A DNA stretch of 64,000 bases from an uncultured Actinomycetes bacterium (GTDB lineage: Bacteria; Actinomycetota; Acidimicrobiia; Acidimicrobiales; Microtrichaceae): the NCBI GenBank assembly GCA_903925745.1, contig CAIYGQ010000174.1, forward strand, positions 1-64,000, read 5' to 3'. Shown in pieces: positions 30,615-39,552 of the stretch. The stretch's first letter is position 1. The number at the start of each line of letters is the position of its first letter. A program made the translations under genes and the position numbers. The notes beneath the pieces were generated by a model that saw nothing but the letters and a program-made list of their open reading frames with translations, was not told the DNA's origin and ran no database searches.

Positions 30615-30637
30615 TCCAGAGGATGACCCTCTGGATT
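30615..30637. terminator. hairpin ATCCAGAGG-N5-CCTCTGGAT in rplI-dnaB spacer
   Basis: Perfect 9-bp inverted repeat between rplI and dnaB; could be attenuator or regulatory. Confidence 0.45.
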
Positions 30638-30710
30638 TCCTCGGGATGGCCGGGGGATGGGCTGTGGGTCCAGCTGTGGACGACGGGCCGCCCTGCGGAC
30701 GAGTCCGGGC

Positions 30711-31166
30711 TCAGCCGGCGGTCACCTCGACGGTGATGGGGAACTCGACATCGGCGTGGAGCCGGGCCTGCACCAGGTGGGTCCCGACGTCCTTGATCGG
30801 CTCGTCGAGGACCAGCAGTCGCCGGTCGATCTCGATGCCGGCCTGGTCCGCAACGGCCTGGGCGACGTCGGCGGCGGTCACCGACCCGAAGAGCTTCCCG
30901 CCCTCACCGGCACGGGCCGCGATGGCGATGGTGGTCGACACCAGACGCGTCGCGACCTCCTCGGCGGCCTCGCGGTCCTTGGCGTCGCGGATCGAACGGA
31001 CCCGCCGCATGGACTCGGCCTGCCGCTCCGCCCCGACCGTCGCCGGGAACGCCAGGTCCCTCGGCTCCAGGAAGTTGCGGGCGTAGCCCTTGGAGACCTC
31101 GACCACATCGCCCCGCTTGCCGAGGCCGGCCACGTCGGCCCGGAGGATCACCTTGACCGCGCTCAC
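30711..31166 (-). CDS. rplI: 50S ribosomal protein L9
   Basis: [36 protein letters not shown]. Confidence 0.96.
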   Translation of the reverse strand: MSAVKVILRADVAGLGKRGDVVEVSKGYARNFLEPRDLAFPATVGAERQAESMRRVRSIRDAKDREAAEEVATRLVSTTIAIAARAGEGGKLFGSVTAADVAQAVADQAGIEIDRRLLVLDEPIKDVGTHLVQARLHADVEFPITVEVTAG

Positions 31167-31606
31167 GATGCGGCCTCCTCGGAACCGGTGCCGGAGGCGG
31201 TCGCCTCGAGCTCCTCGACCGCCTCGAACTCCTCGACCGCAGCGGCGTCGGCCGGCGCGGCCTCGGACCGCTCGGGTCGATCCCGGTCCGGGCGCGGGCC
31301 ACGTCGATCGTCACCATCACGGTCGGAACGGCGACCTCGCTGGGTGGTGACCCTGCTGGTGTAGGGCAGGAGGGCCATCTCCCGGGCGTTCTTGATGGCC
31401 TTCGCCACCTCCCGCTGCTGCTGGGTGTCGTTGCCGCTCACCCGGCGGGCCCGGATCTTGGCCCGGTCGGACATGAACCGGCGGAGCAGGTTGACGTCCT
31501 TCCAGTCGACGTACTCGACGCCCTCGGAGTCGAGGACCGACACCTTCTTCTTGAGCTTGCGACCGGTGTCCTTGGGCTTGCCGCGACGCGGCTGGGGCTT
31601 GGCCAT
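31163..31606 (-). CDS. rpsR: 30S ribosomal protein S18 with long charged C-terminal extension
   Basis: [51 protein letters not shown] followed by about 60 aa Asp/Arg- then Glu/Ala-rich tail. Confidence 0.94.
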   Translation of the reverse strand: MAKPQPRRGKPKDTGRKLKKKVSVLDSEGVEYVDWKDVNLLRRFMSDRAKIRARRVSGNDTQQQREVAKAIKNAREMALLPYTSRVTTQRGRRSDRDGDDRRGPRPDRDRPERSEAAPADAAAVEEFEAVEELEATASGTGSEEAAS

Positions 31607-32049
31607 CAGAACGGCTCCTCATCCTGGCTGTAGCTCGGGGCCTCGGTGGGGGCCGGGGCGTCGTATCCGCCGCCACCGCCGCCATCCCGGCGCTCGGTCC
31701 TGGTCACCTGGGCGGTCGCCCAGCGGAGGCTCGGGCCGATCTCGTCGGCGAGGATCTCCACCTTGGAACGCTTCTCGCCGTTGTCGGTCTCCCAGGACCG
31801 CACCTGCAGTCGGCCGCTGACCATCACCCGGTTGCCCTTGCTGAGCGACTCGGTGACGTTCTCGGCCAGGTCGCGCCAGCAGACGACGTCGAAGAACGAG
31901 ACCTCCTCGTCCCACTCGTTCGTCTGGGCGTTCCGCCAGCGGCGGTTGACGGCCAGCCCGAAGTTGGCGACGGCCGCCCCCGACGGGATGAACCGGAGCT
32001 CCGGGTCACGCGTCAGGTTGCCGATCAGCTCCACGTAGTTGCCTGCCAT
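31606..32049 (-). CDS. ssb: single-stranded DNA-binding protein
   Basis: [37 protein letters not shown]...C-terminal DEEPF. Confidence 0.95.
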   Translation of the reverse strand: MAGNYVELIGNLTRDPELRFIPSGAAVANFGLAVNRRWRNAQTNEWDEEVSFFDVVCWRDLAENVTESLSKGNRVMVSGRLQVRSWETDNGEKRSKVEILADEIGPSLRWATAQVTRTERRDGGGGGGYDAPAPTEAPSYSQDEEPF

Positions 32050-32051
32050 GG

Positions 32052-32396
32052 TCAGTCCTTTCCTTTGCCGGCCCCAGCGAGGAGGCCACGACGAGCGGCC
32101 TCGGCGTCGGGGAGCCGGATGAGCTTGTGGCGGACGACGTCGTCCGCGAGCCGGAGGTACCGGTCGACCTCGTCGAGGTTGGGTGCCTCCGTGACGATCT
32201 CGAGCACCGAGTAGACGCCCTCGTCCTTGTGGTCGATGGGGTAGGCGAACCGACGTCGTCCCCACTTGTCGACCGTGGGCACGGTGCCACCGTCGGCCTC
32301 CACCAGCTCCTGGACCCGCTGCAGGACGGCCGTGTTGGCTGCGTCGTCGACGTCACGGTCGACGATGATCATGAGCTCGTAGGCGCGAACGGCCAC
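32052..32396 (-). CDS. rpsF: 30S ribosomal protein S6
   Basis: RAYELMIIVDRDVDD...KWGRRRFAYPIDHKDEGVYSVLEI. Confidence 0.95.
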   Translation of the reverse strand: MAVRAYELMIIVDRDVDDAANTAVLQRVQELVEADGGTVPTVDKWGRRRFAYPIDHKDEGVYSVLEIVTEAPNLDEVDRYLRLADDVVRHKLIRLPDAEAARRGLLAGAGKGKD

Positions 32397-32437
32397 GCTG
32401 ACTCCTCCCTCCGGACCTGAGCGACGGGCGCTGCAGG

Positions 32438-32456
32438 GTCCTGCGACCTGCAGGAC
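32438..32456. promoter_or_regulatory. inverted repeat in rpsF operon leader
   Basis: GTCCTGC-GACCT-GCAGGAC about 40 bp upstream of the rpsF start. Confidence 0.35.
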
Positions 32457-32689
32457 AGGGACCCGGGGCGGACCCGGGCGATGTGCGACGCCGAGTGTAG
32501 GCCCCGGGACCCGGACCCGGTCCAGTCGGACCCGGGCGACAGGGGTTCAGAACACCCGGACCCGGGGCGACCCGGGACGACTGGCACCGATGGCGTTTCG
32601 ATCGTCACGCCGACCACTGTGGCGGAGGGGTGTGACACCGGGACCCGACGGAGCCGGCCGGTCCGGTTCCACCGGGTGCCGGTCCCGGG

Positions 32690-33565
32690 TCAGTGCGCGC
32701 CGCCGTAGAGCGCCAGCGCCTCGGCCTCGTCGACCGAGAGGTGGTACGACTCGGAGTCGTCGGGGAAGCTCCCGCTGCGGACGTCCGAGGCGAAGGCCGC
32801 CACCGCCGAAACCGCCTCGTCCTTCAGCGACGCGTACCGTCGGACGAACTTGGGGGCGACCCGGTCCTCGATGCCGAGCAGGTCGTGGAACACCAGGACC
32901 TGGCCGTCGCAGTGGCGACCGGCGCCGATGCCGATGGTCGGCACGTCGACGGCGTCGGTGACCATGCGGGCCACCTCGTCCGGCACGCCCTCCAGCACGA
33001 TGGCGAAGCAACCGGCGTGCTGGAGCGCCTTGGCATCGGCCACCAGCTGGAGGGCCGCCTCGGACTCCTTGGCCTGCACCCGGAACCCGCCCATGGCGTG
33101 GACCGACTGCGGGGTGAGCCCCAGGTGGCCGACGACGGGGATCTCCGCGTCCACGAGCGCCTCGATCATCGGCACCCGCTTCCTCCCGCCCTCGAGCTTG
33201 ACGCACTGGGCGCCGGCGCGGATCAGGGCGGCCGCGTTGTGGACGGTCTCCTGGGTCGACACGTGGTAGCTCATCCACGGGAGGTCCCCGACGATCAGGC
33301 AGTCGGGACGGGCCCGGGCGACCGCCGCGGTGTGGTGCGCCAGGTCATCGACCGTCACCTGCAGGGTGTCGTCGTACCCGAGCACGACCATGGCCACCGA
33401 GTCGCCGACCAGGATCATGTCGACCCCGGCCTCGGAGGCGATCCGGGCCCCCGGGGCGTCGTAGGCGGTCACCATGACCAGCGGGGCGTCCCCCCTCCGG
33501 ACCTTGGTGGATCGGACCGCCGGGACCGTCCGGCGCGTCGCGGGGATGGCTGCAGATGGTGCCAC
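32690..33565 (-). CDS. panB: 3-methyl-2-oxobutanoate hydroxymethyltransferase
   Basis: MVTAYDAPGARIASEAGVDMILVGDSVAMVVLGY, CDGQVLVFHDLLG. Confidence 0.95.
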   Translation of the reverse strand: MAPSAAIPATRRTVPAVRSTKVRRGDAPLVMVTAYDAPGARIASEAGVDMILVGDSVAMVVLGYDDTLQVTVDDLAHHTAAVARARPDCLIVGDLPWMSYHVSTQETVHNAAALIRAGAQCVKLEGGRKRVPMIEALVDAEIPVVGHLGLTPQSVHAMGGFRVQAKESEAALQLVADAKALQHAGCFAIVLEGVPDEVARMVTDAVDVPTIGIGAGRHCDGQVLVFHDLLGIEDRVAPKFVRRYASLKDEAVSAVAAFASDVRSGSFPDDSESYHLSVDEAEALALYGGAH

Positions 33566-33690
33566 TGGCCCACCTCCTCAGTTGGTCCAGCGCCCTGTGG
33601 CTGCCGGCCGACAACTGCACGGTACGCCCTGGGGGGTCCCCGTGCCAAGCACTGATCCGACCGGCCTTCAGGCCGATCCGGAGCAGGTCC

Positions 33691-35907
33691 TCAGCCGCCG
33701 GGAGACGGCCCGCTGGAGGGGGGCGCGGACGTCGACGGAGTCGTCGGACGGGGCGCCGTCGTGGAGGACCGGGGCACGGTCGTCGACGAGCGGGGGACCG
33801 AGGTCGACGAGGCCGACGGTGAGGTCGTGGAGCTCGCCGAGGAGCCGGACGACCCCTGCGAGGACGACCGGCGCGTCGAGCGACTGGGCGAGTACTCCGA
33901 GTTCAGGACCTTGTCGCCGTAGTCGACCTGGGCGAATTCGCAGTCGTCCTCGTCGGAGGTGGCCTGCGACATGAACGACCGCCACATCCGGGCCGGCGTG
34001 GCTCCGCCGGACATCTGGCCCCCGCTCGAGGTCGTCATCTCCCTGGGTTGTTCGTAGCCCATCCAGACGACGGCGGTCAGGTCGCAGGTGTACCCGGCGA
34101 ACCAGGCGTCCTCGGCATTGTCGGTGGTTCCCGTCTTCCCGGCGGCCGGTGATCCGAACGAGGCGTTCCGGCCAGTGCCCCGGGAGATGACCCCGGTCAG
34201 CACCGAGGTGACCGTGTCGGCGACGTCGGGGGCGATCACCTGCTGGCGCGGGACGTCGACGGCCGCATCGAACACGACGTTGCCGTCGGAGTCCTCGATG
34301 CGCTCGATGATGTAGGGGTCGATCCGGACGCCGTGCCGGGAGAAGGTGGAGTACGCCGAGGTCATGTCGAGCACCGACACCCCGACGGCACCGAGGACGA
34401 GCGAGTAGACCGGGTCGAGTTCGGCAGTGACCCCGAGCCGGTTGGCCATGCTCGCCAGCCGCTCGGGGCCGATCTGGTCGACCATCCCGGCGTAGACGGT
34501 GTTCGTGGACTGCCAGGTGGCCTGCTCGACGGTCTCGACGCCGCGGTCGGCCCGGTCGTAGTTCGCCGGCAGCCACGGGGATCCGTCCTGTTCGGTGACA
34601 CCGGGGAACTGGGTCGTGGGTGGCGCCTCGTAGCGGGAGTCGACCGAGAAGCCGTCCTCGATGAACGCCGCGAGCGCAATGGGCTTGAACGTCGATCCGG
34701 GTGAACGTCCAGCGCCCCCTCCCTCGGCCCCGAGCGCCAGGTTCACCTGCTGGGACTGGTAGTCCCGGCCCGCCACCATGGCGACGACCCGACCGTCCGC
34801 ATCGACCGACACGAGGGACCCGAGCGGGCCGTCGGGCTGGTTGACGGTGCCGTTGACCGACTCGACCGCCGCCTCCTGGATGTCGGGATCGAAGGTGGTG
34901 TACACCCGGAAGCCCCGGGTCTCGGCCCCCGGCCCGAACCGTTCCCGGAGCTGGGTCCGCACCAGGTCCACCCAGTACTCCGAACCGATGTCCTCGTAGC
35001 GGACCGGACCGAAGTCGGTGGTGTCCTCCTCCCGGGGGAGGATCGTGGCGGGCTGGACGGATCCGTCCTGGCGGATCAGGGGCTGGGTCGTCCAGGGCAA
35101 CGACGCCACGGCGTCCGCCTCGGCCTGGGTGATGTAGCCCTCCTCGACCATGGCCACCAGCACGGTGTCCCGCCGCTGGGTGGCGACGTCGGGCGCCTGG
35201 GTCGCGTCCGCCGTCTCCGGGGATCGGATCAGCCCGGCCAGGTAGCTCGACTGGGCCAGGTCGAGATCCTCGGCGTTCACGCCGAAGTAGGCCCGGGCGG
35301 CGGCCTCCACGCCGTAGGCGCCCCGGCCGAAGTACACCTCGTTCAGGTACCGGGTCAGGATCTCGCGCTTGTCGAACTCGCGCTCGAGCTTGATCGCCAG
35401 GACCGCCTCGCGGAGCTTCCGGTCGATCGTCCGGTCGGATGTCAGGTAGACGTTCTTCACGTACTGCTGGGTGATGGTCGACCCGCCCTGCAGCGACTCG
35501 CTCCCGCCGATCAGGTCCATGTAGATCGCCCGGCCGATGCCGAGCGGGTCGACCCCGTTGTGGTCGAAGAACTTGCGATCCTCGGCCGACAGGACGGCCT
35601 GGACCAGCACGGGCGGGAGCTGCTCGTAGTCGACGAGCACCCGTTCCTCCTCGGTCCGCAGCCGGGCCATCGCCGTGTCGAAGCCGCACTGGCCCGCGGC
35701 CACCGTGGTGTCGCACACGAACGAGGTCTCGACCGGCCGCCGCTCTGGGGGCAGCTTCAGGGTGTTGAGTGCGGTCCAGAGGCCGCCGATGGCGGCCACC
35801 CCGAGCACGAGCGCCCCGAAGAACACGAACCGGAGTCGCCAGAGGATGCTCCGGCGTCCGGGGCCGTCGACGGGATCGGTCTCAGGGGCGGCGGTCGGTG
35901 AGGTCAC
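33691..35907 (-). CDS. bifunctional (class A) penicillin-binding protein
   Basis: 738 aa; AEDRKFFDHNGVDPLGIGRAIY, GGSTITQQYVKNVYLT, GRSPGSTFKPIALAAFIEDG, GKTGTTDNAEDAWFAGYT; Ser/Thr/Pro-rich tail. Confidence 0.94.
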   Translation of the reverse strand: MTSPTAAPETDPVDGPGRRSILWRLRFVFFGALVLGVAAIGGLWTALNTLKLPPERRPVETSFVCDTTVAAGQCGFDTAMARLRTEEERVLVDYEQLPPVLVQAVLSAEDRKFFDHNGVDPLGIGRAIYMDLIGGSESLQGGSTITQQYVKNVYLTSDRTIDRKLREAVLAIKLEREFDKREILTRYLNEVYFGRGAYGVEAAARAYFGVNAEDLDLAQSSYLAGLIRSPETADATQAPDVATQRRDTVLVAMVEEGYITQAEADAVASLPWTTQPLIRQDGSVQPATILPREEDTTDFGPVRYEDIGSEYWVDLVRTQLRERFGPGAETRGFRVYTTFDPDIQEAAVESVNGTVNQPDGPLGSLVSVDADGRVVAMVAGRDYQSQQVNLALGAEGGGAGRSPGSTFKPIALAAFIEDGFSVDSRYEAPPTTQFPGVTEQDGSPWLPANYDRADRGVETVEQATWQSTNTVYAGMVDQIGPERLASMANRLGVTAELDPVYSLVLGAVGVSVLDMTSAYSTFSRHGVRIDPYIIERIEDSDGNVVFDAAVDVPRQQVIAPDVADTVTSVLTGVISRGTGRNASFGSPAAGKTGTTDNAEDAWFAGYTCDLTAVVWMGYEQPREMTTSSGGQMSGGATPARMWRSFMSQATSDEDDCEFAQVDYGDKVLNSEYSPSRSTRRSSSQGSSGSSASSTTSPSASSTSVPRSSTTVPRSSTTAPRPTTPSTSAPPSSGPSPGG

Positions 35908-36079
35908 GGAGGTCAGGTTCGACGAGTGGATGTCCGCAGCACCCGGTGCATCGCCCGGAGCGGTCGTTGGCGGGGACCGGCGGCTGGACCGCCCGATCCC
36001 GATGGGGAGAGTCTGCCCGAGCGGCCCGGTCGTGTCCCATCAGGCCGCCGGGTCGGCGCCGCCGGCGCTGCGAGGGAGT

Positions 36080-36520
36080 TCAGCTCCCGCCGGCCGCCGG
36101 ACTGCGGGAACCCGCCGCCGACGGATCCGAGAGTGGCACCACCTCCACCAGGTGGTTCCAGCGGCACGCCAGGCAGACCTCCACGGTGTAGCAGCGCAGG
36201 CCGGAGCGTCCGGACACCAGCTTGCGGAGCTCCGCCCGGCTCGCCACGGCCCGCCCGCCCGCCGGGAGTCGCGGGCCGAAGACGTACCGGACGATCCGGA
36301 GCTCCGACGCCGAGCAGACGGGGCACGGCGTGGTCGCCCGCTGTGAGTAGTGCTCGGCCACCCGCAGCAGCTCCCGCTGGGCGTCACACACCTCGGCGAG
36401 CGGGAGCTCCCCGGCCCGCACCCGGCGCAGAACCTGTCGACGGGCGAAGCGGTAGTCGACGCTGCCCGGCTCGCGACCCGGTCGACCGTCGGTGTCGGGC
36501 TGGGTGAACGGCACGGCCAC
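36080..36520 (-). CDS. DUF5318 family protein
   Basis: VDYRFARRQVLRRVRAGELPLAEVCDAQRELLRVAEHYS...CPVC...RCYTVEVCLACRWNHLV; adjacent to PBP as in mycobacteria. Confidence 0.8.
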   Translation of the reverse strand: MAVPFTQPDTDGRPGREPGSVDYRFARRQVLRRVRAGELPLAEVCDAQRELLRVAEHYSQRATTPCPVCSASELRIVRYVFGPRLPAGGRAVASRAELRKLVSGRSGLRCYTVEVCLACRWNHLVEVVPLSDPSAAGSRSPAAGGS

Positions 36521-36546
36521 ACGGTACTGCCCCCGCCGCCGACGCG

Positions 36547-36626
36547 ACGGGGCGCCGGACCCGCGGCGGGCCGCCCGGGTCGAGGGACGGGGCGCCGGAC
36601 CCGCGGCGGGCCGTCCGGGTCGAGGG
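36547..36626. repeat. intergenic 40-bp tandem repeat (2 copies, 1 mismatch, partial third)
   Basis: acggggcgccggacccgcggcgggccgYccgggtcgaggg x2. Confidence 0.9.
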
Positions 36627-36669
36627 TCGGGGCTGGCGGTCCGCGACGAGCGGCCGCCCACGGGAGACA

Positions 36670-37485
36670 ATGGAGTCGATGGCTCCCCCCACCACCACCG
36701 TCCGCCGGCACCCGTCGGCGGGGAACCTCGACAGCCGCCCCGCGCTCGTCGCCCAGGACGCGACGCCGGAGCCCCTCCCCCCGATCAGCTTCCCCCACGG
36801 CACCGAGCTCAGCGGCGACCTGGTGCAGTTCGGCCCGGACCTGGACCACGAGCAACTCAACCGGCTGATCGGCTCCGTCGAGGGTCGTCGGGTGCTCGAC
36901 CTGGGGTGCGGTACCGGCGCGGCCGCGATCGCACTGGCGCGGCGGGGTGCCCGGGTGATCGCAGTGGAGTCCTCGACGGCCCGACTGGCTCAGGCCCGGG
37001 CGGCGGCGGAACGAGCGGAGGTCCGCATCGAGTTCCACCACAGCGACCTCGCCGACCTGGCGTTCCTCCGGGCCGACGCCGTGGACCTGGTGGTGTCGGT
37101 CTACGCGCTGGCCGGGGTGCAGGACCTGAGTCGTGTGGTCCGGCAGGTCCACCGGGTGCTCACGCCCGAGTCGCCCCTGCTGCTCTCGCTCCCCCACCCG
37201 TTCGCCACGATGCTCGAGGACGACGACACCGAACAGCAGCCCCCGACACTGACCCGGACGGCCTGGAGTGCTGCGCCCGTCGCGTGGAGGGCGGGCGCCG
37301 ACGAAGGGGTCGTGCACCCGCACTCGTTCAGCGAGTTGTTCACCACCCTGACCAGGGCGAGCTTCCGGGTCGACACCGTCCTGGAACCACCGGCCGAGCC
37401 CGGAGGATCCAGCCTCCACCGGTCCTCGCTCAGCGAGTGGGTCCCCGAGACACTCGTCGTGCGCGCCCGCAAGCTCGGCATCTGA
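36670..37485 (+). CDS. SAM-dependent methyltransferase
   Basis: RRVLDLGCGTGAAAIALARRGARVIAVESS. Confidence 0.85.
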   Translation: MESMAPPTTTVRRHPSAGNLDSRPALVAQDATPEPLPPISFPHGTELSGDLVQFGPDLDHEQLNRLIGSVEGRRVLDLGCGTGAAAIALARRGARVIAVESSTARLAQARAAAERAEVRIEFHHSDLADLAFLRADAVDLVVSVYALAGVQDLSRVVRQVHRVLTPESPLLLSLPHPFATMLEDDDTEQQPPTLTRTAWSAAPVAWRAGADEGVVHPHSFSELFTTLTRASFRVDTVLEPPAEPGGSSLHRSSLSEWVPETLVVRARKLGI

Positions 37486-37494
37486 CCTGCGGCG

Positions 37495-37926
37495 TCAGTC
37501 CCGACCGCGGACCACGACGACCGGGCAGTGGGCGTGGTTCACGCAGTAGGTCGTGACCGAGCCGAGCAGCAACCCGACGAACCCGCCGTGGCCGCGGGAA
37601 CCGACGACGAGCAGGTCGGCGTCCTCGGACAGCGCGATCAGCCGTTCCCCCGGATGCCCCTCGAGCGACTCGACCGACACGTCGAGCCCGTCCAACAGCC
37701 CAGCCGAGGACGTGGCGTCGACCGCCGCTCCGAGCATCGTCTCGGAGGCCGCCCTGAGGTCGTCGGGGTCGGGTGCGGCGACCTCGTAGCCGGTGCTCAT
37801 CAGCGGCGTCGTGAAGGCGCCGACGACCCGGATCGACGCGCCCCGCAGTCGCGCCTCCGCCGCCGCCCACCGCAGCGCCTCGAGTGAGTGCTCCGAGCCG
37901 TCCACTCCCACCACGATCCCGGCCAT
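37495..37926 (-). CDS. universal stress protein (UspA family)
   Basis: MAGIVVGVDGSEHSLEALRWAAAEARLRG...LLVVGSRGHGGFVGLLLGSVTTYCVNHAHCPVVVVR. Confidence 0.93.
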   Translation of the reverse strand: MAGIVVGVDGSEHSLEALRWAAAEARLRGASIRVVGAFTTPLMSTGYEVAAPDPDDLRAASETMLGAAVDATSSAGLLDGLDVSVESLEGHPGERLIALSEDADLLVVGSRGHGGFVGLLLGSVTTYCVNHAHCPVVVVRGRD

Positions 37927-39407
37927 CAGGTCCTCCTGTCCGTGTCCTCGGCCCCGTGGGCCCCGTACCACTCGTCCAGGTCGGCGAGTGCCGTGTCCCG
38001 GTCGACCGGTCCCCGCTCGAGTCGGAGTTCGAGCAGGTGCGCGAGCGCCCGCCCGACGACCGGTCCCGGGCCGATGCCCAGGTGCTCCATCACGTCGGCG
38101 CCGTCCAGGTCCGGACGGATCGAACGCACGGCCTCGGCCTCCTGGAGGTCGGCGATCCGCTGTTCGAGTTCGTCGATCCGGCGCCCGAGCGCCGCCGCCT
38201 TGCGCTGGTTGCGGGTCGTGCAGTCCGCACGAGTGAGGGCGATCAGGTCGTCGAGCAGCGGGCCGGCATCACGCACGAAGCGCCGGACCGCGGAGTCGCT
38301 CCACCCCATCTGGTACGTGTGGAACCGCAGGTGGAGGTACACGAGCTGCGTCACGTCGTCGACCATCTGGCGGGAGAAGCGCAGCGCCTTCATCCGGTCG
38401 CGGGTCATGCGGGCACCAACGACCTCGTGGTGGTGGAACGACACCCCCTTCGGTCCGACCGACCGGGTCTTCGGCTTGCCGAGGTCGTGGAACAGGGCCG
38501 CCAACCGCACCCGGAGCCGACGCTCGGACTGGGCCACCACGGCGATCGTGTGGGTGAGCACGTCCTTGTGACGGTGGATCGGGTCCTGTTCGAGCCGCAT
38601 GTCGGGCAGCTCCGGCAGGAACGTCGCCGCCAGGCCCGTGTCGCCGACGAACCACAGGCCTGCGGTGGGATCGGGGACGACCACCAGCTTGCAGAGCTCG
38701 TCCCGGATCCGTTCGGCCGACACGATCTCCATGCGGTCCAGGCCGGCGCGCACCGCCTCGACCAGGTCCTCGGTGGGCCGCAGCCCGAACCGGGCGATGA
38801 ACCGGGCGGCCCGAAGCATCCGCAGCGGATCGTCGGCGAAGGACTCCTCCGGCGACAGCGGCGTGCGCAGGACCCCTGCGTGCAGGTCGGCCAACCCGTC
38901 GTAGGGGTCGATCAGTGTCGGATCGGGGCTGGTCACCTCCAGCGCCATGGCGTTGACGGTGAAGTCGCGGCGGCTCAGGTCGTCGAGCACGTCGGTGCTG
39001 AACGCGACCTCGGGCTTGCGGCTGTCCGGACGGTAGGCCTCGGCGCGGTGGGTCGTGATCTCGATGTGGCGGTCCCCGAGCCGGACCCCGATGGTCCCGA
39101 ACCGCTCGCCGGTGGTCCACAGGGCGTCGACGACGGGGCCGACCAGCTCCTTGATCCGTTCGGGTCGGGCGTCGGTGGTCAGGTCGACGTCGTGCCAGCC
39201 CGCCGCGACGGACTCGGGGGAACCCGGCCCGGCGTCCACGACCGTTGGTTCCGGGGAATCCGCCCCGGCGACCCCGCCGGTCCCGTCGTCGGCGAACAGG
39301 TCGCGGACGCTCCCGCCGACCAGGTACAGACGGTGGCCGGCGGCGCCGACGACCTCGGTCAGCGGTGCGACCTGCTCGATCAGACGTCGCACGCGCTCGG
39401 GACCCAC
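37926..39407 (-). CDS. CCA tRNA nucleotidyltransferase / poly(A) polymerase family with HD domain
   Basis: LYLVGGSVRD...DVDLTTDARPERI, RRDFTVNAMALEV, DDPLRMLRAARFIARFG, LAALFHDLGKPKTRS. Confidence 0.92.
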   Translation of the reverse strand: MGPERVRRLIEQVAPLTEVVGAAGHRLYLVGGSVRDLFADDGTGGVAGADSPEPTVVDAGPGSPESVAAGWHDVDLTTDARPERIKELVGPVVDALWTTGERFGTIGVRLGDRHIEITTHRAEAYRPDSRKPEVAFSTDVLDDLSRRDFTVNAMALEVTSPDPTLIDPYDGLADLHAGVLRTPLSPEESFADDPLRMLRAARFIARFGLRPTEDLVEAVRAGLDRMEIVSAERIRDELCKLVVVPDPTAGLWFVGDTGLAATFLPELPDMRLEQDPIHRHKDVLTHTIAVVAQSERRLRVRLAALFHDLGKPKTRSVGPKGVSFHHHEVVGARMTRDRMKALRFSRQMVDDVTQLVYLHLRFHTYQMGWSDSAVRRFVRDAGPLLDDLIALTRADCTTRNQRKAAALGRRIDELEQRIADLQEAEAVRSIRPDLDGADVMEHLGIGPGPVVGRALAHLLELRLERGPVDRDTALADLDEWYGAHGAEDTDRRT

Positions 39408-39552
39408 GGCCGCAGCGTACCGGCGGGCGGGCGCAGCGGACTCCAGCGACCGTGGTGCCGGGCGCGGCCCGCGGCACCCGGGGCCACGACGGAGCGTCCA
39501 CCGGCCCGTACGCTCTGGGGTCGACGCCGCCCCCGGCGCCACGCGAGACACC

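Noticed and set aside
28202-30736. 844-aa plus-strand ORF antisense to dnaB
   Set aside because: Antisense frame of a high-GC gene; no recognisable domain, Arg/Gly/Pro-rich shadow composition, and dnaB on the other strand is unambiguous
33668-35716. 682-aa minus-strand ORF in alternate frame over the PBP gene
   Set aside because: Same-strand out-of-frame shadow; the other frame carries clear transglycosylase and transpeptidase motifs
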